A stretch of 64,000 bases of DNA from Cacajao melanocephalus (GCA_963573385.1 CAUYLG010008969.1:55553-119552); one strand, 5' to 3'; positions 28,645 through 41,209 are shown, numbered from the stretch's first letter. Notes: generated by a model not told the origin, from the letters alone. Made by a program: numbers and translations.

Positions 28645-29740
28645 ATTCTCGTGCTATACAGTCAGTGCTGAAATTGCAACAGAACTATTTTTTGTTCTGC
28701 AGCAATATATATTCAAAAGGTAATCATTTCTTTTGTATAAATAACATTCCTCCCTGAGAGAGATGTTGTGGGAATTTTTATCAGTCAAGAATGTATATCG
28801 ATAATTAAACATAGCTAGTTAAAAAACTTGAAGTGAAAGATTGGTTACTGTTCAATCAACTGAACTGTTTCTTTCTCTGCAATATTGTGGTTCTTGACAA
28901 GATTGCCGAGTTTCCAATTTGACACTTCTGGAGGTTCATAAATCAGGACACATGCTGGGTCTCAGTCTGTCATCCTGAGTCTTAGCATTGGTTATTTATT
29001 TCCCTTTATTACCCAATATCTACTTACTGCATAAATCACTCGAGAAGCTTTCCATGATGGACCTCCGTGAGAAAAAAAAAATGTGTACATTTGAGTAGCT
29101 TTTCAATTACAAATATGCAGATTGTCTGGGTTTGTGTGCGTGTATTTTATTATTATTTCACTTTTATATGTCAGATGAATTTGGTATAAATGTAAATCTA
29201 ACAATATGGGCTCTAGTGGCCAAATACATTGCCATAATATACTTCTGGTATATCCATCTCCTGGGTGAAGTGTCTCAAGTGTGGTAAAATTCTATAGTAT
29301 AAACTGATGCTCAGTTATGTACAATTACCAGGTCTGTATGATGTCTTACTACCACAATTATCCACTTTCAAGATGACAGCTTCACTTTGATGATCTTCAG
29401 ATTTTATGTTTGCCTTCATTTTTTGACAAAATGAAATACATGTAAAACTTCTAAAATTTTCTTTTGTATATGTTTCTTCAGGGTCTATTCTTGGGACTAC
29501 TATAACAATCAGTTGTACTGCTTTGTTTATTTTATTAAATAGCAAAATAGCTGCTTGATTAGTCTGTATGTGCTGATCTGTATTTGTGAATCTAGTCCAG
29601 TTCAGTGTCCAATAAGAATTTCTGAAATATTCTTTGTCACATGAATGTATGGTCAAAATCGTATTGTGTTTGTAGCAAAAATGATTTTATCTTTTATTAT
29701 GCATAGCAGCCAAAATGACACATATTTCACAGGCGACACT
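28645..29740. other. Intronic sequence without recognised features
   Basis: Unassigned. It contains a 113-codon minus-strand frame (29315-29656) with no recognised motif, domain or splice context. Confidence 0.5.
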
Positions 29741-29794
29741 CTTTTTAACAAAGATGAATTGCCCAAAGTTGTATGTAGAGTACGTCTCACAAGT

Positions 29795-29865
29795 CAAATT
29801 CCCTATTTAATAAATGGTGCTGGGAGTACTGGCTAGCCATATGCAGAAGAGTGAATTTTCATAAA
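29795..29865 (+). mobile_element. L1 ORF2 fragment, sense
   Basis: aattccctatttaataaatg, gtgctgggagtactggctag and ccatatgcagaagagtgaa match a well-known part of L1 ORF2 (sense). It is immediately followed by an L1 piece in the opposite orientation. Confidence 0.85.
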
Positions 29866-29869
29866 CTGA

Positions 29870-30360
29870 ATGCAAATGTGTAAATAGCATCCAAATCAAG
29901 AAACATAATATAATATAACCAGAATCTCAGGATGCCCCTTCATATCTCTTCTAGTAATAAACATCCCAGAAGGGTGACTACTATCTGTACTTCAAAAGTT
30001 TTCTATTGCTTTTTCCTGTTTTTGTGTATTATATAAATGGAATCGAACAGTCAAATCTACTCTGTGGCTATATATTTTTTCCTCAACAATATGTTTGTGA
30101 GATTCATCCATATTATCTTGTGGTTGTAGATTGTTCATTCTTCTTGCTGAATAATATTCTATTGATACCACAGTGTATTTATGCATGTTGACATAGATGA
30201 GAATTTGGGTAGTTTCCAACATGAGGCAACTGCTATCAATAGTTCTGCTATCCGTAGTCATGCTACCAACAGTCTAGTACATGGCTTTTGGTAAATATAT
30301 TGATAACTATGCATTTCTGTTGGATATACACCTGGAAGTGGAATTACAACTCAAATAATA
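29870..30360 (-). mobile_element. Old L1 fragment, antisense
   Basis: ttatataaatggaatcgaac, tttgtgagattcatccatat, tgctgaataatattctattg and gggtagtttccaacatgagg are antisense text of the L1 ORF2 3' end and adjacent UTR, of L1M age. Confidence 0.85.
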
Positions 30361-30365
30361 TTTTA

Positions 30366-30868
30366 TTCATTTTTAAAACTTTATTTCATTTTTAATTGAC
30401 AACTATATGTTTATGGGGTACAATATGCTTCCATTCATGTATATATATATATATACACACATTGTGGAATGATCAAATCAGGCTAATTAGCATATCTATC
30501 ACCTCAAATATTTATTATTTTTGTGGTGAGAATATTTAAAATCCTCCTTTTTAGCTATTTTGAAATATACAATATGTAATTATTAGCGATAGATCCTGGG
30601 CTGTGCAAAAGAACACCAGAACTTATTCCTCTTGTCTAAATGGAACTTTGCACCCGTTGATAAACAACTCTCATTTTTCCATCCACCCACCCCTGCAGCC
30701 TTTGGTAACCACCAGAATTTAACTCTCTATTTCTATGATTTCCACTTTTTTTGATTCCACATACACATAAGACTATATGATATTTGTCTCTCTGTGCCCA
30801 GTTTATTTCACTTAACCTAATGTCTTCCAGTTTCATCCATGTTATTCCAAATGACAGAATTTCCTGGA
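30366..30868 (-). mobile_element. L1 3'-end fragment, antisense
   Basis: Begins at a fresh 3' end (ttttaattgacaactatatg, then tttatggggtacaatatgc), passes aaccaccagaatttaactct and tttcatccatgttattccaa, and stops near 30868 where a second L1 3' end begins. An (AT)n run with ACAC lies at 30440-30461. Confidence 0.9.
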
Positions 30869-31782
30869 GTTTTTAAATAATGTTTTTAATTTTTAATTTT
30901 TTGGGGTATACAGTAGGTGTATATATTTATGGGGTACATGAGTTGTTTTGATACATGCATTCAGTGTGAAACAAGCACATCATGGAGCATGGTGTATCCA
31001 TCCCCTCAAGCATTTATCCTTTGTGCTGCGAACAATGTAATGATACTTTCAGTTATTTTTTAAATGTACAATTAAATTATTGTTGACTATAGTCCCCTGG
31101 TTGCACTATCAAATACTAGGTCTTATTCATTCTTCTAACAATTTTTTTGTACCCATTAACAATCCCCACCTGCCCCCTGCCCCCGCAGTATCCTTTGTAG
31201 CCTCTTATTCTCTGTCTCCATGAGTTCAATAGTTTTAGTTTTTAGATCCCATAAATAAGTGAGAAATGCAATGATTGTCGTTCTGTGACTGGCCTATTTC
31301 ATTTAATATAACGACCTCCAGTTCCATCCAAGATGTTGCAAATGACAGGATCTAATTCTTTTTTATGGCTGCATAGTACTTCATTGTTTATATGATCCAT
31401 ATTTTCTTTATCCGTTCATTTGTTGATGGACAGTTAGCTTGCTTCCAAATCTTGCCTGTTGTGAACAGTGCTACAACAGTATGAGAGTGCAGATATCTCT
31501 TCAATATACTGCCTTCCTTTCTCTTGCATATGTACCCAGAAGAGGGATTTCCAGAACATGTGATCATTGTATTTTTATTATTTTGAGGAACATCCATACT
31601 GTTTTTATGGAGGCCATACTAATTTATAATGCTACCAATAGTGGGTAAGGTCTCCTTATTCTCCATATCCTCATCAACACTTGTTTTCTTTCACCTTGTT
31701 GATGATTGCCAATCCAAAAGATGCGAGGTGATATCTCATTGTGATTTTAATTTGCATTTTTGATTATTAGAGATATTAAGTA

Positions 31783-31831
31783 TTTTACATATATAATATA
31801 TAAAATACTCATTATATATATATGTATGTAC

Positions 31832-31891
<60 letters not shown>

Positions 31892-31905
31892 TGTCTGTCT
31901 GTCTT
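31783..31905. repeat. (AT)n expansion and (CTGT)n inside L1
   Basis: Long AT alternation with ATGT/ACAT breaks (31795-31890), then ctgtctgtctgtc. It sits in the C-terminal coding part of the L1 ORF2. Confidence 0.97.
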
Positions 31906-34345
31906 CTTTTGTTAAATGTCTATTCATATTCTTTGCCCATTTTTTTTTATTAGGGTTATTTGTTTTCTCATTGAATAGCTTGAGTTCCTTGTATAATTTG
32001 GATATTAGCACTTTATCCAGTGCGTGATTTGCAAATACCTTCTCCCAATCTGTGGGTTGTCTCTTTATTCTATTAATTGTTCCCTTTGCTGTGTGAAGCT
32101 TTTTAGTTTGATGCAATCCCATTTATCTATTTTTACTTCGATTAACTGTTTTTGGGGTAATATGCAAGAAACCAGTGCCTACCCCAATGCCATGGAGATA
32201 TTCTCCTGTGTTTCTGTAGTTTTTAGTTTCAGGCCTTACATTTAAAGCTTTAATCCATCTTGAGTTGATTCTTGTATAAGGAGTGAGAAAAGGGTCCAGT
32301 TTCATTTTTCTGTATGTGAACATTCAGTTTTCTCAATACCATTTATTGGAGAGTCTGTCCTTTCCCTATTGTGTGTTCTTGTTACCTTTGTTGAAAATCA
32401 GTTGATCAGAGGTGTGTAGGTTTATTTTAGTACTATCTGTCTTATTCCATTGGTCTGTTTGTAGATACTTGCCATGCTGTTTTAATTATTATAGCTTTTG
32501 TAATACATTTTGAAATCCAGTAGTGTGATATCTCCAGCTTTATACTTTTTAGTAAAGACAGCTTTGGCTATCCAGGATCTTTTGTGGTTCCTTGCAAATT
32601 TTAGAATTTTTTTTAATTCTATAAAGAATGAGATGCAAATTTTGTTAGGTATTGTGTTGAATCTTTAGATTGCCTTATGTAGTATGAACACTTTAACAAA
32701 ATTATTCCAATTATGAACATAGAAATCTTTCCATTTACTTGTGTCATCTTCCATATCTTTCATCAGTGTTTTGTAGTTTCAACATACAGATCTTTCATTT
32801 TCTTGGTTAATTTCACTCCAGAGTATTTTTTGATGCTGTTGTAAGTGGGATTGTTTCCTTAATTTCTATTTTAGACAGTTGTTATTGTACAAACAATAAA
32901 AATTGTTATCACTACTGATTTTTTATTTTGTATACTGCAACTGTACTAAACTTGTGTATGAATTCTAACAGTTTTCAGTAGAGTCTTTAGGATTTTCTGT
33001 ATAAGATCATATCATCAGCAAGAAGGAACAGTTTTACTTCATCCTTTTCTGTTTGATTGCCTTTTATTTATTTCTCTTGCCTAATTGCTCTGGCTAGGAC
33101 TCCTAGTACTAAGTTAAACAAGAGTGGTGAAAGTGGGCATCTTAGTCTTGCTCTTGATCTTAGAGAAAAAGCCTTCAACATTTTACTGTTTTGCACAATG
33201 TTAGCTGTGGGCTTCTCATTTATGGCTTTTATTCTTTTGTAGAACATTTCTTCTATACCTAATTTGTTAAGAGTTTTTTATCAGGAAAGGATGTTGAATT
33301 TTGTCAAATTATCTTTCTGTATTTATTAAAATGATCATATGGTTTTTGTTCTTCATTCTGTTCACATGTTGAATCACATTTATTAATTCACATATATTGA
33401 AACAACTTTATATCCCAGGGATAAATCCCTCTTGGTCATGGTGAATAATCCTTCTAATAAACTGTTAAATATAATTTACTAGTATTTCATTGAGAATTTT
33501 CGCATCTAAGTTCATCAATGATTTTGGCCTGTAGTTTACTTTCCTTGTAGTGTCTTTGTCTGGCTTTGGACTCACGGTATTGCTGGCCTTGTAAAACAAA
33601 TTTGGAAGAATCCCTTCCTCTTTAGTTTTCCAAAAGAGTTTGAGAAAGATTTGTATTAGGTCTTCTTTAAATATTTGTGGAATTTTCCCATGAAGCCATC
33701 TAGTCTTCAGCTTTCCTTTGATGTGAGAACTTTTAAATACTGATGCAATCTCCTTAACTGTTATTGATCTTTTCAGATTTCCAATTTTCATTATTCACTC
33801 TTGGTAGATTAAGTATTTCTGAGAATTCATCCATTTATCTTAGGATGTTTGATTTGTTGGTATGTAATTGTTCATAGTAGTCTCTTATGATCCTTTGTAT
33901 TTCTGTGTTATCAGTCGTAATGCCTTCACTTTCATTTCTGATTTTATTTATTTGAGCCTGCTCTCTTCATTCTTATTCTAGCTAAGGATTTATCAATTTT
34001 GTTTAGCTTTTCAAAAAAACAACTCTTAGTTTTATTGATTTTTTTTTCTATTGTTATTCTATTCTCTATTTCATTCATTTCTGCTCTGATCTTTGTTATT
34101 TTCTTCCTTCTGCTAACTTTGGGCTTAGTTCATTCTTCTTTTTTCTGGTTCCCTGAGGTACAATGTTAGGTGTTTTATTTGAGATATTTCTTCTTTTTTG
34201 ATGTGAGAATTTATTGATATAAACTTCCCTCTTAACACTGTCTTTGCTACACCTAGAAGTTTTGCTATGTAGTGTTTTCATTTCTATTTGTCTCAAGATT
34301 TCTAAAAAATTTTCTGTTTAATTTTTTCTTTTGACACAATAGTCG

Positions 34346-34440
34346 TTTAGGAGCATATTGTTTAGTTTAGGAGCATATTGTTTAGTTTCCACATATTTCT
34401 TAATTTTATATGATTCCACATATTTCTTAATTTTATATGA
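34346..34440. repeat. Two adjacent perfect tandem duplications (20 bp and 27 bp)
   Basis: The 20-bp unit tttaggagcatattgtttag occupies 34346-34365 and 34366-34385. One base later, a 27-bp unit beginning ttccacatatttcttaattt occupies 34387-34413 and 34414-34440. Both are perfect and lie in the L1 endonuclease region. Confidence 0.97.
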
Positions 34441-34649
34441 TTTCCCATGTTATTGATTTCTGATTTTATACTGTGGTCAGAAACGGCACATGATATGATT
34501 TTGGTTTTCTTAAATTTGTTGAGACTTGTTTGTGGCCTAACATATGATCTATCCTGGAGAATGTTAAATGTGTACTTGAGAAGAATCTGTATTTTCTTGC
34601 TATTCAGGGCAGAATGTTCTGTATATGTCTGTTAGGTCTATTTGGTCTA

Positions 34650-34680
34650 AAGTGTCATTCAAGTCCAATGAATGACACTT
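34650..34680. repeat. Perfect 12-bp inverted repeat with 7-nt loop in L1
   Basis: aagtgtcattca, loop agtccaa, then tgaatgacactt. From memory, the L1 consensus continues after the loop with tgtttc-like text rather than a copy of the left arm, so the right arm may be new. Confidence 0.95.
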
Positions 34681-35819
34681 TTCCTTATGAATTTTTCTGT
34701 CTATTGCTTAAAGTGGAATATTGAAATTGCCTACTATTATATTGTAGGCTATGTTTCCCTTCAGATCTCTTAATGTTTGCTTTATGTATTTAGGTGCTCT
34801 GATTTGGGATGCATATATACTTCTATTTACTATGTCTTGAGGAAATAAACTTTATCAATATATAATGACCTTCTTTGTCTCTTTTAAGAGTTTTTGACCT
34901 AAAGACTATTTTGTCTGAAATAAATGTAACTACTTTTGCTCTCTTTTTGTTCTCATGTACATGGAATATCTTTTTTCATTCCTTTACTTTCAGTCTATGC
35001 ATGTCCTTTTAGGTGAAATGAGCCACTTGTAGGCAGCAAATATTTGGGTCTTGTTTTTTTGTTGTTATCGTTAATCCATTCAACCACTCTATGCCTTTTG
35101 ATTGGAAAATTTAATCTATTTACATTCAAAGTAATGATGGATGAATAAGGACTTACTAGTGTCATTTTGTCAATTGTTTCCTGGTTGTTTTACATATTCT
35201 TTGTTCCTTTCTTCCTCTATTGCTTTCTTCCTTTGTGTTTTGATGGCTTTGTGTAGTAGTATGCTGTGGGTCTTTTGTGTTTATCATTTGTATATGTATT
35301 ATAAGCTTTTGCTTTGTGGATACTCTGAGACTTATATAAAACATTTTATAAGCTGATAACAACTTTGTTTATGCATATTCTGCACCTTTAATTGTTTACG
35401 CATATTCTACACTTTTATTCTCCCTCTTCCCACATTTTATGTTTCTAGCATCACAACTTACTTTTTAAATATAATTTGTATCACTTAACAAAGGATTGCA
35501 GTTTTTTTATAGTTCTGCCTTTAACTTTTACACTATAACTAATTTACCCATTGTCATTACATTATGAGAATGTTTTTGATTTGCCATTGTACTTACTTAT
35601 ACCAGTGAGTTTTATATTCACATGTTTTCATGTTATTAATTAGCATCCTCTACCTTCAGCAGGAAAAACTCCCTTTCGTAATTCTTGTGAGGCAGATCTA
35701 GTCATAATGAACTCTCTTAACTTTTGTTTGTCTGAGAAAACTTTTACCACCAACTTCTTTGTTGAGGGACAGACTTGATAGGTATCATATTCTTAGATGG
35801 CAATTATTTTTTGTATGTT

Positions 35820-37985
35820 AATGTTAGATTTTATTAAAGTTATAATATAACATCCAGAAAAAAGTAAACAAAAGAGATATTCCTCTAATTTCATTAAAGT
35901 CACGCTGATAAATATCATACAACTGACATCAGCCAGTTGCCCAAATGAATTACACAAAATAACATGGCCATATAACTATTTCTTATGACTATAGCTTTTT
36001 GTAATACTTCTTATAGTTAAAACTAATGAAATGTCTAGCTTTGAAAATCTTATGTACTCACAGAATTTTTTGACACTCTAATATCTTTTAATCTATGGAT
36101 TTTATATAAGGCACAGATATTCTAATAGTAAACATGACATTAAAGATGTTTTATACAAACAAATGTGGTTGATGCAAAGGCATGAAATATGAAATAAAGG
36201 AAATCCAGAGGATGTTTATTTGCCTGGAATAGACATCATGAGCAGAAGAGTAAGAGGAAAATAAGAAAGGAAATATGAACAACTTGAGTCCATTTTCAAA
36301 TTATGTCAACTTCAAATGCAACAAGGAAATAGTGGTTACTTAAGAAGAAAGACTGAAGATGCTGGGCAAAGGTTTACTTTAAAAATTGCATTTTTATGTC
36401 ATTATAAAGAGAAAGTGGGTATAATGGAAGTAATCTACATGTACAGCTCATTTGACAGACATTTACAGAAGGTGTTCCAAAGGCCAAACACTAGTTTGTG
36501 CATTAAGGATGTTTTTAGTTTTCACTTTTTTTTTTTATTTTCTAGCTTCTTTCACTTTGCCAGAAAAGGATTTTTTTTAATGGACAAAAATACTAACTTA
36601 GGCTAGCTTCTTTCAGAAGCAGACATTTAAACAATAATTAATGGTGAAAGTAGTTTGTTTGTAATGTGATTCCAGGAAGTACCAGTAGGAGAGAGGGACA
36701 ATGAGATAAAAATGAAAGAAGCCAATAATTAAGCCAGTTATGAAACAAGTTATTGCCTTAAGCGACTGTGGTTCAATCCTGATGAAGGAGCTCTGGGAGA
36801 TCGTTTAAAAAAAAAAAAAAAAAAAAACATGCCTCAAAGCTGTCATTTACAAGTGGGTAACGGCAAGGAAACAGGAGGGGTAACTATTCTAACTCTTATC
36901 CATCATTCTCAAAATGCTGCCTGGTATATTAACTTTCCAGCACTTCTGGCCAATGCACTTAGCAAGCTGAGGAAAATCCTTCAGGTTTACAATAGGGCAT
37001 ATGCTTGTACTAGGACACTGCTGACGTACAGTTGAATGATGAGTGCTAACGGCATATAGATGGGCACTAACAGCATCTTCTACAGATTCTGTCCTTGCCT
37101 TTGAGGCAAGGATATTGTCTAGAGTAGGAAATAGAATGTAAAATGTAAAAACGTAAATCATTGTAGTACACAGTAAAAGTTTTAAAACATTAACAAAGTG
37201 TTATATTTGTTTGAGTGAGTGTTCGGTTATCAAAAATCTATTTAAAAGGGAAAAAGAATAGAATATATTTTAAACCATGGATGTAGCCAGGCAAGGCCAC
37301 CCTATATGTGAATGTCCTGGGATAATTTTGTTCCCAGATGTCTCTTTATTTGAGTGTCAATTTCATTTATATATTCATAATATAAAGAAATAGAGGTAAA
37401 CGTATAGTAGCAAAAGTGCCTTCCTATCCACAAGCCTCACAGAATAATGTCTAAATGCCATGACATTTTTGGTAAGTTTTGGTTCTATGGGCTTTGGAAG
37501 TTATTTTATTTAGGAACTCCTCCAATGTGATACAAGCATTGCATTTATTTATCTAAATACCCTAGTTAAAGCTACTTTAAGCAGGATCAAAGTCCTCTTT
37601 TAAACTTTTATATTTGAAAGCTATCCCCATTTAAAATTCCTGTGATTCTTGCACAATTCCTTGGAGACCTTTGTTTGCATCAAAAGAGTTTGTCCCTCCC
37701 TATAAGTTAGAACTTTTACATTGTAGTAATAGAAAATCCACTTCAAAGTTGCTTAGACTTACCCAGAAGAAATGTATTGATCAGTGTCATTAAACAGTTG
37801 AGAGGTAGGCGAGGCTTGATTCAAGAATTACATAGTATGACCAGATTCTAGTTTTCCTTCTCCATTGCATGGCTCTGCTACGCAGTATTTATTCCATTTA
37901 ATTCCTCTTAATTGCTCTAAGATGGATGTCAGGATACTGCAGAACTACATGCTATCTCATTCGTCTTAAACAAGGAGCAGGTATT
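35820..37985. other. Intronic sequence, unassigned; poly-A tract
   Basis: No repeat body was recognised. A poly-A run of about 20 nt lies at 36808-36828. Frames of 96 codons (36316-36606) and 90 codons (36889-37161, minus) have no recognised similarity or splice context. Confidence 0.5.
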
Positions 37986-37998
37986 GTTAAAAGAAGTT

Positions 37999-38296
<298 letters not shown>

Positions 38297-38309
38297 AAAA
38301 GAAGTTTCT

Positions 38310-39050
38310 AGTACATCTATCATCCCTTGGGTCCATTCAGAAGAATACCCTTAGAAAACGTTTTGAGAGCAAGTGATTTATTTGGGAGGTAAATAAATCT
38401 GTAGAAGAGTGGAGAAATGAGACAAGTAAGGCAAGGCAGCCAGTAAAGGGTGGTGTATTATTAAGCCAGCTGATATTGTGGGCTGTTGGAGTTTTATCCC
38501 TAGGGAAACCTTGGAACCTTTGTAAAATCCGTGCCTCAGAGTTATCGCCCGTAGTATCAAGGGAGCTAGTGTATTAATATCCGAATTCCTACAATTAGTC
38601 ACTATTTATAGGCTGCTTCCAGGGTCTGGAGGGGAGGCATCAATTGCCTGGTATGTCTAGCCTGCCACATGGATGGCAAAGCAAACTCTTGTGGCAACAG
38701 AAAGCCTTCAGGCAATGAAATGCCAATCCTGGCACTGGGAAGTCAGACTGATGGCTGCTGAAATGGCAAGGATAAAGGGATTTGGATATTCTTCTGTAGT
38801 ACTTTTCTAAAAGATTATTCCTATTTGGTTCTAGGGGTCAAGAATAGAGTTAAAATTTTACATTTATGTTGATGTTCTATATCACCTTCAGGAAAATAAT
38901 TCAATGGAAACTAATATTTGTCATCAAAAAAGTAAATAATCTTGTTGTTCATCCTAGCCATAACACAATGAATAATTTTTTAAATAAGCAACATAAATGT
39001 CAGATAATGTTTAGAAGTTACATTTAAAATGTCTTCTCCAGACTAGTATT
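38310..39050. other. Intronic sequence upstream of exon 53, no recognised repeat
   Basis: Unassigned. Up to 39084 it holds the exon 53 acceptor region. No second exon-like segment is visible. Confidence 0.5.
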
Positions 39051-39084
39051 TACTACTGTATATTTATTTTTCCTTTTATTCCAG

Positions 39085-39296
39085 TTGAAAGAATTCAGAA
39101 TCAGTGGGATGAAGTACAAGAACACCTTCAGAACCGGAGGCAGCAGTTGAATGAAATGTTAAAGGATTCAACACAATGGCTGGAAGCTAAGGAAGAAGCT
39201 GAGCAGGTCTTAGGACAAGCTAGAGCCAAACTTGAGTCATGGAAGGAGGGTCCCTATACAATAGATGCAATCCAAAAGAAAATCACAGAAACCAAG
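39085..39296 (+). CDS. DMD: Dystrophin exon 53 (internal coding exon, rod domain)
   Basis: This is an internal exon of dystrophin, the sub-sarcolemmal protein that links actin to the dystroglycan complex in muscle. It runs from a pyrimidine-rich acceptor (ttttattccag, ending 39084) to a gttagt donor (from 39297). At 212 nt it equals human exon 53. Two nucleotides complete a codon begun in exon 52, then 70 codons follow, starting ERIQNQWDEV and ending QKKITETK. The translation is the helical heptad pattern of spectrin-like repeats (end of repeat 20 and most of 21; human residues about 2554-2624, numbering from memory). Compared with remembered human sequence I count about five base changes, four silent and one Val-to-Ile (GPYTI). 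If the exon is not spliced, the frame runs into intron 53 and stops at 39360-39362. A candidate branch point (tttactac) lies about 30 nt upstream of the acceptor. There is no frameshift or stop. Identification is near certain. Confidence 0.97.
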
Positions 39297-39431
39297 GTTA
39301 GTATCAAAGATACCTTCTTAAAATACCGGTTACACTTGACAAAATTATATGATGGATTGTAATTTAATAATGTTTGCTATAAATTTATTAACAGAAAATC
39401 ACATTTAAGCTGAAATGAACAGTAGACTTTT

Positions 39432-39713
39432 TATATTGTATTTTCTTAGAGACAGGCTGTCACTGTCACCCAGGCTAAAGCATAGAAGCACAATCATAGC
39501 TCACTCAGCCTTGAACTCCAGGGCTCAAGCAGTCCTCCTGCCTCAGCCTCCCTAGTAGCTGGGACAACAGGCATGTACCATCATGCCTGCTTAATTTTTT
39601 TAAAAATTGTATTTTCTGTAGAGATGGGTTTTTGAACTCTTGCCTCAAGCAGTTATCCTGCCTTGGCCTCCCAAAGCACTAAGATTACAGGCAGGAGCCA
39701 CCATGCCTAGCCA
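39432..39713 (-). mobile_element. AluJ-type element, antisense
   Basis: attttcttagagacaggctg, caatcatagctcactcagcc, ttgaactccagggctcaagc and ccaccatgcctagcc show the J-type (oldest) Alu pattern (aatcatagctcactgcagcc). Part of the left arm is lost around 39625-39640. It lies 136 nt after exon 53 and is opposite in orientation to the upstream Alu. Confidence 0.95.
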
Positions 39714-39719
39714 GTAGAC

Positions 39720-40160
39720 TTTTGAGTCAAGGCAGAGAATAGAGGAAAATTGACAGCTAATATCAATCTTAAAGTTAATTTTGTTTAGCAGTCTAGATAT
39801 AGTGGGCTGGTTTTCTGTTGCACCATCTTTTAAGATCACTTCAAAATTAGTATATGTACTTATGTAGTTGCATGAAGTCAACCATTCAGGCTTCATTCCT
39901 TCCTAGAAAAAGTAACAGGTCTACTCTTTCATATCTTATTTGAAGGCCCTGAATCAAGAAATGGGTGTGGGTGGGCATAAGGATTGTGCAGGAACAATGA
40001 GTACTCTCACTTTCTCCTCCCATTCTCTTAACCTCCTGTCGAACTCATTATTCCCTTCTTTCTCTCTTCTCCTCTTACCTCCAAAATTTCATCAAATATC
40101 TGTCTGCTTAGTAAGTCTATAATTCCTCAGGGTAAAAGGAAAAGGAAGAAAATTGTTTAA
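39720..40160. other. Intronic sequence without recognised features
   Basis: Unassigned; includes a pyrimidine-rich stretch at 40005-40085. Confidence 0.5.
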
Positions 40161-40164
40161 TGAC

Positions 40165-40240
40165 TGTGTTTTATCAGGCACCATGCGAGGTGCTTTGCAT
40201 GTGTTTAATCTTTGCAAACTTAATATTTACTGCTCAGTTT
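40165..40240 (-). repeat. MIR fragment (antisense)
   Basis: caggcaccatgcgaggtgct, ttgcatgtgtttaatctttg, matching the reversed MIR 3' end. Confidence 0.65.
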
Positions 40241-40444
40241 GAAAAGACATTAAATGTTAAACAATGGTTAACCTTTAGGGAAGTAACATGGTAGGAGGTT
40301 AATCAGATTGGGCACTTGATGAAAACCCTCTATAGATATTTTATCTGACAGAAAAGGACTTTTGCTAAACAAGTATCTGATTCTTAAATTGGTTATGTCA
40401 TCTAACAAGAAAACCATATCGTTCTCATGGATGAAATGGCTTCC

Positions 40445-40850
40445 ATTTCCAAATTAGTCAGGTTAGACTATGCTAAACTATAGTAAGAAATGAACTCTGA
40501 AATCTCAATAGCTTAATAAAATAAAGATTACTTTCTTGCTTATATCATAGTCCAGTGGAGGTTGACAAGCCATTCTTAGGAGCTGTCCCCAACGTGGTCA
40601 CTTGGAGACCCAGACTTTTCCAATTTTGTGACACTGTCATTTTAAACACGACTGCCAAAGGCCACTGCAGGAAAAGAAGAGAGAATGTGGTCAGTGTTTT
40701 ATGGCCAGGCCTGGAAATTATGTATATCACTTGTACCACATCCCATCACACAGAACTTGCTCTCGATTTAATTTCAGGAAGAGTTAATAGAATTAGTGAG
40801 CTTTTAGTCAATCTCTGTCATAGCTACTTTGCCAAAGGGACCTGAGCTGC
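40445..40850. repeat. Old MER/LTR-type repeat, same family as 46140-46600
   Basis: aatctcaatagcttaataaa, ttgcttatatcatagtccag, tggaggttgacaag, gacactgtcattttaaacac and cacttgtaccacatcccatc match a common medium-reiteration mammalian repeat (aatctcagtggcttaacaca-like text). I do not name the family. The 96- and 64-codon frames at 40545-40845 are inside it. Confidence 0.5.
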
Positions 40851-41209
40851 TACGAGGACAAGGATTTAGCTTATATGGTGAGAATGTTAGAAAGCCACAT
40901 AGAATTTTACAGTCTTATTATTAGCTCTATTGGAGGCAAAATCTAAGTGAATAAAAATTCTTTCAAGAGATACATGTTACCACTAATAATTTTTTCAATG
41001 GATGAGCATAGATGAATTAGGATATTCCAATGGTCATTTTTCTAATGCCTGGTCTGACTGTGTAATATATAGAATCATGTGGTTACTCTTGAAAGCTCTA
41101 GTCATATTCATGAGGTAATCAGCATGTTATGCTACTTCTTTTTTTTTTTTTCTTTACAAGTTTAGGATACTATGAATTTATTAGATCATAAACCAAAGTA
41201 GTTAACTGG

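Larger units (their letters stand above)
30870..35810 (-). mobile_element. Long antisense L1 with most of a decayed ORF2
   Basis: The 3' UTR begins near 30870 (attttttggggtatacagta). ORF2 reads on the minus strand from about 35140 down to 31740: endonuclease start near 35090-35140 (antisense of NxNGLNxPIKRH), its GDFNTPL-like region near 34730, the reverse transcriptase entry at 33465-33791 with IPKP-like and RPKSLMNLDAKILN text, and the C-terminal part at 31902-32122 ([19 protein letters not shown]). Frames are broken repeatedly, so no ORF2 protein could be made. An (AT)n expansion sits in the 3' coding part. About 650 nt beyond the ORF2 start is still L1-like. The plus-strand frames here (32024-35356) are shadows. 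Confidence 0.92.

Noticed and set aside
29315..29656. 113-codon minus-strand frame as a possible gene
   Set aside because: There is no motif, repeat, splice site or promoter around it. Chance frames of this length occur in 64 kb.
33465..33791. 108-codon minus-strand frame with reverse transcriptase similarity as an active gene
   Set aside because: It is a piece of a broken L1 ORF2; frames upstream and downstream are interrupted.
39297..39362. Extension of exon 53 to the stop at 39360-39362 as an alternative terminal exon
   Set aside because: The frame simply runs through the strong donor, and no polyadenylation signal is convincingly placed. The 212-nt exon is conserved.
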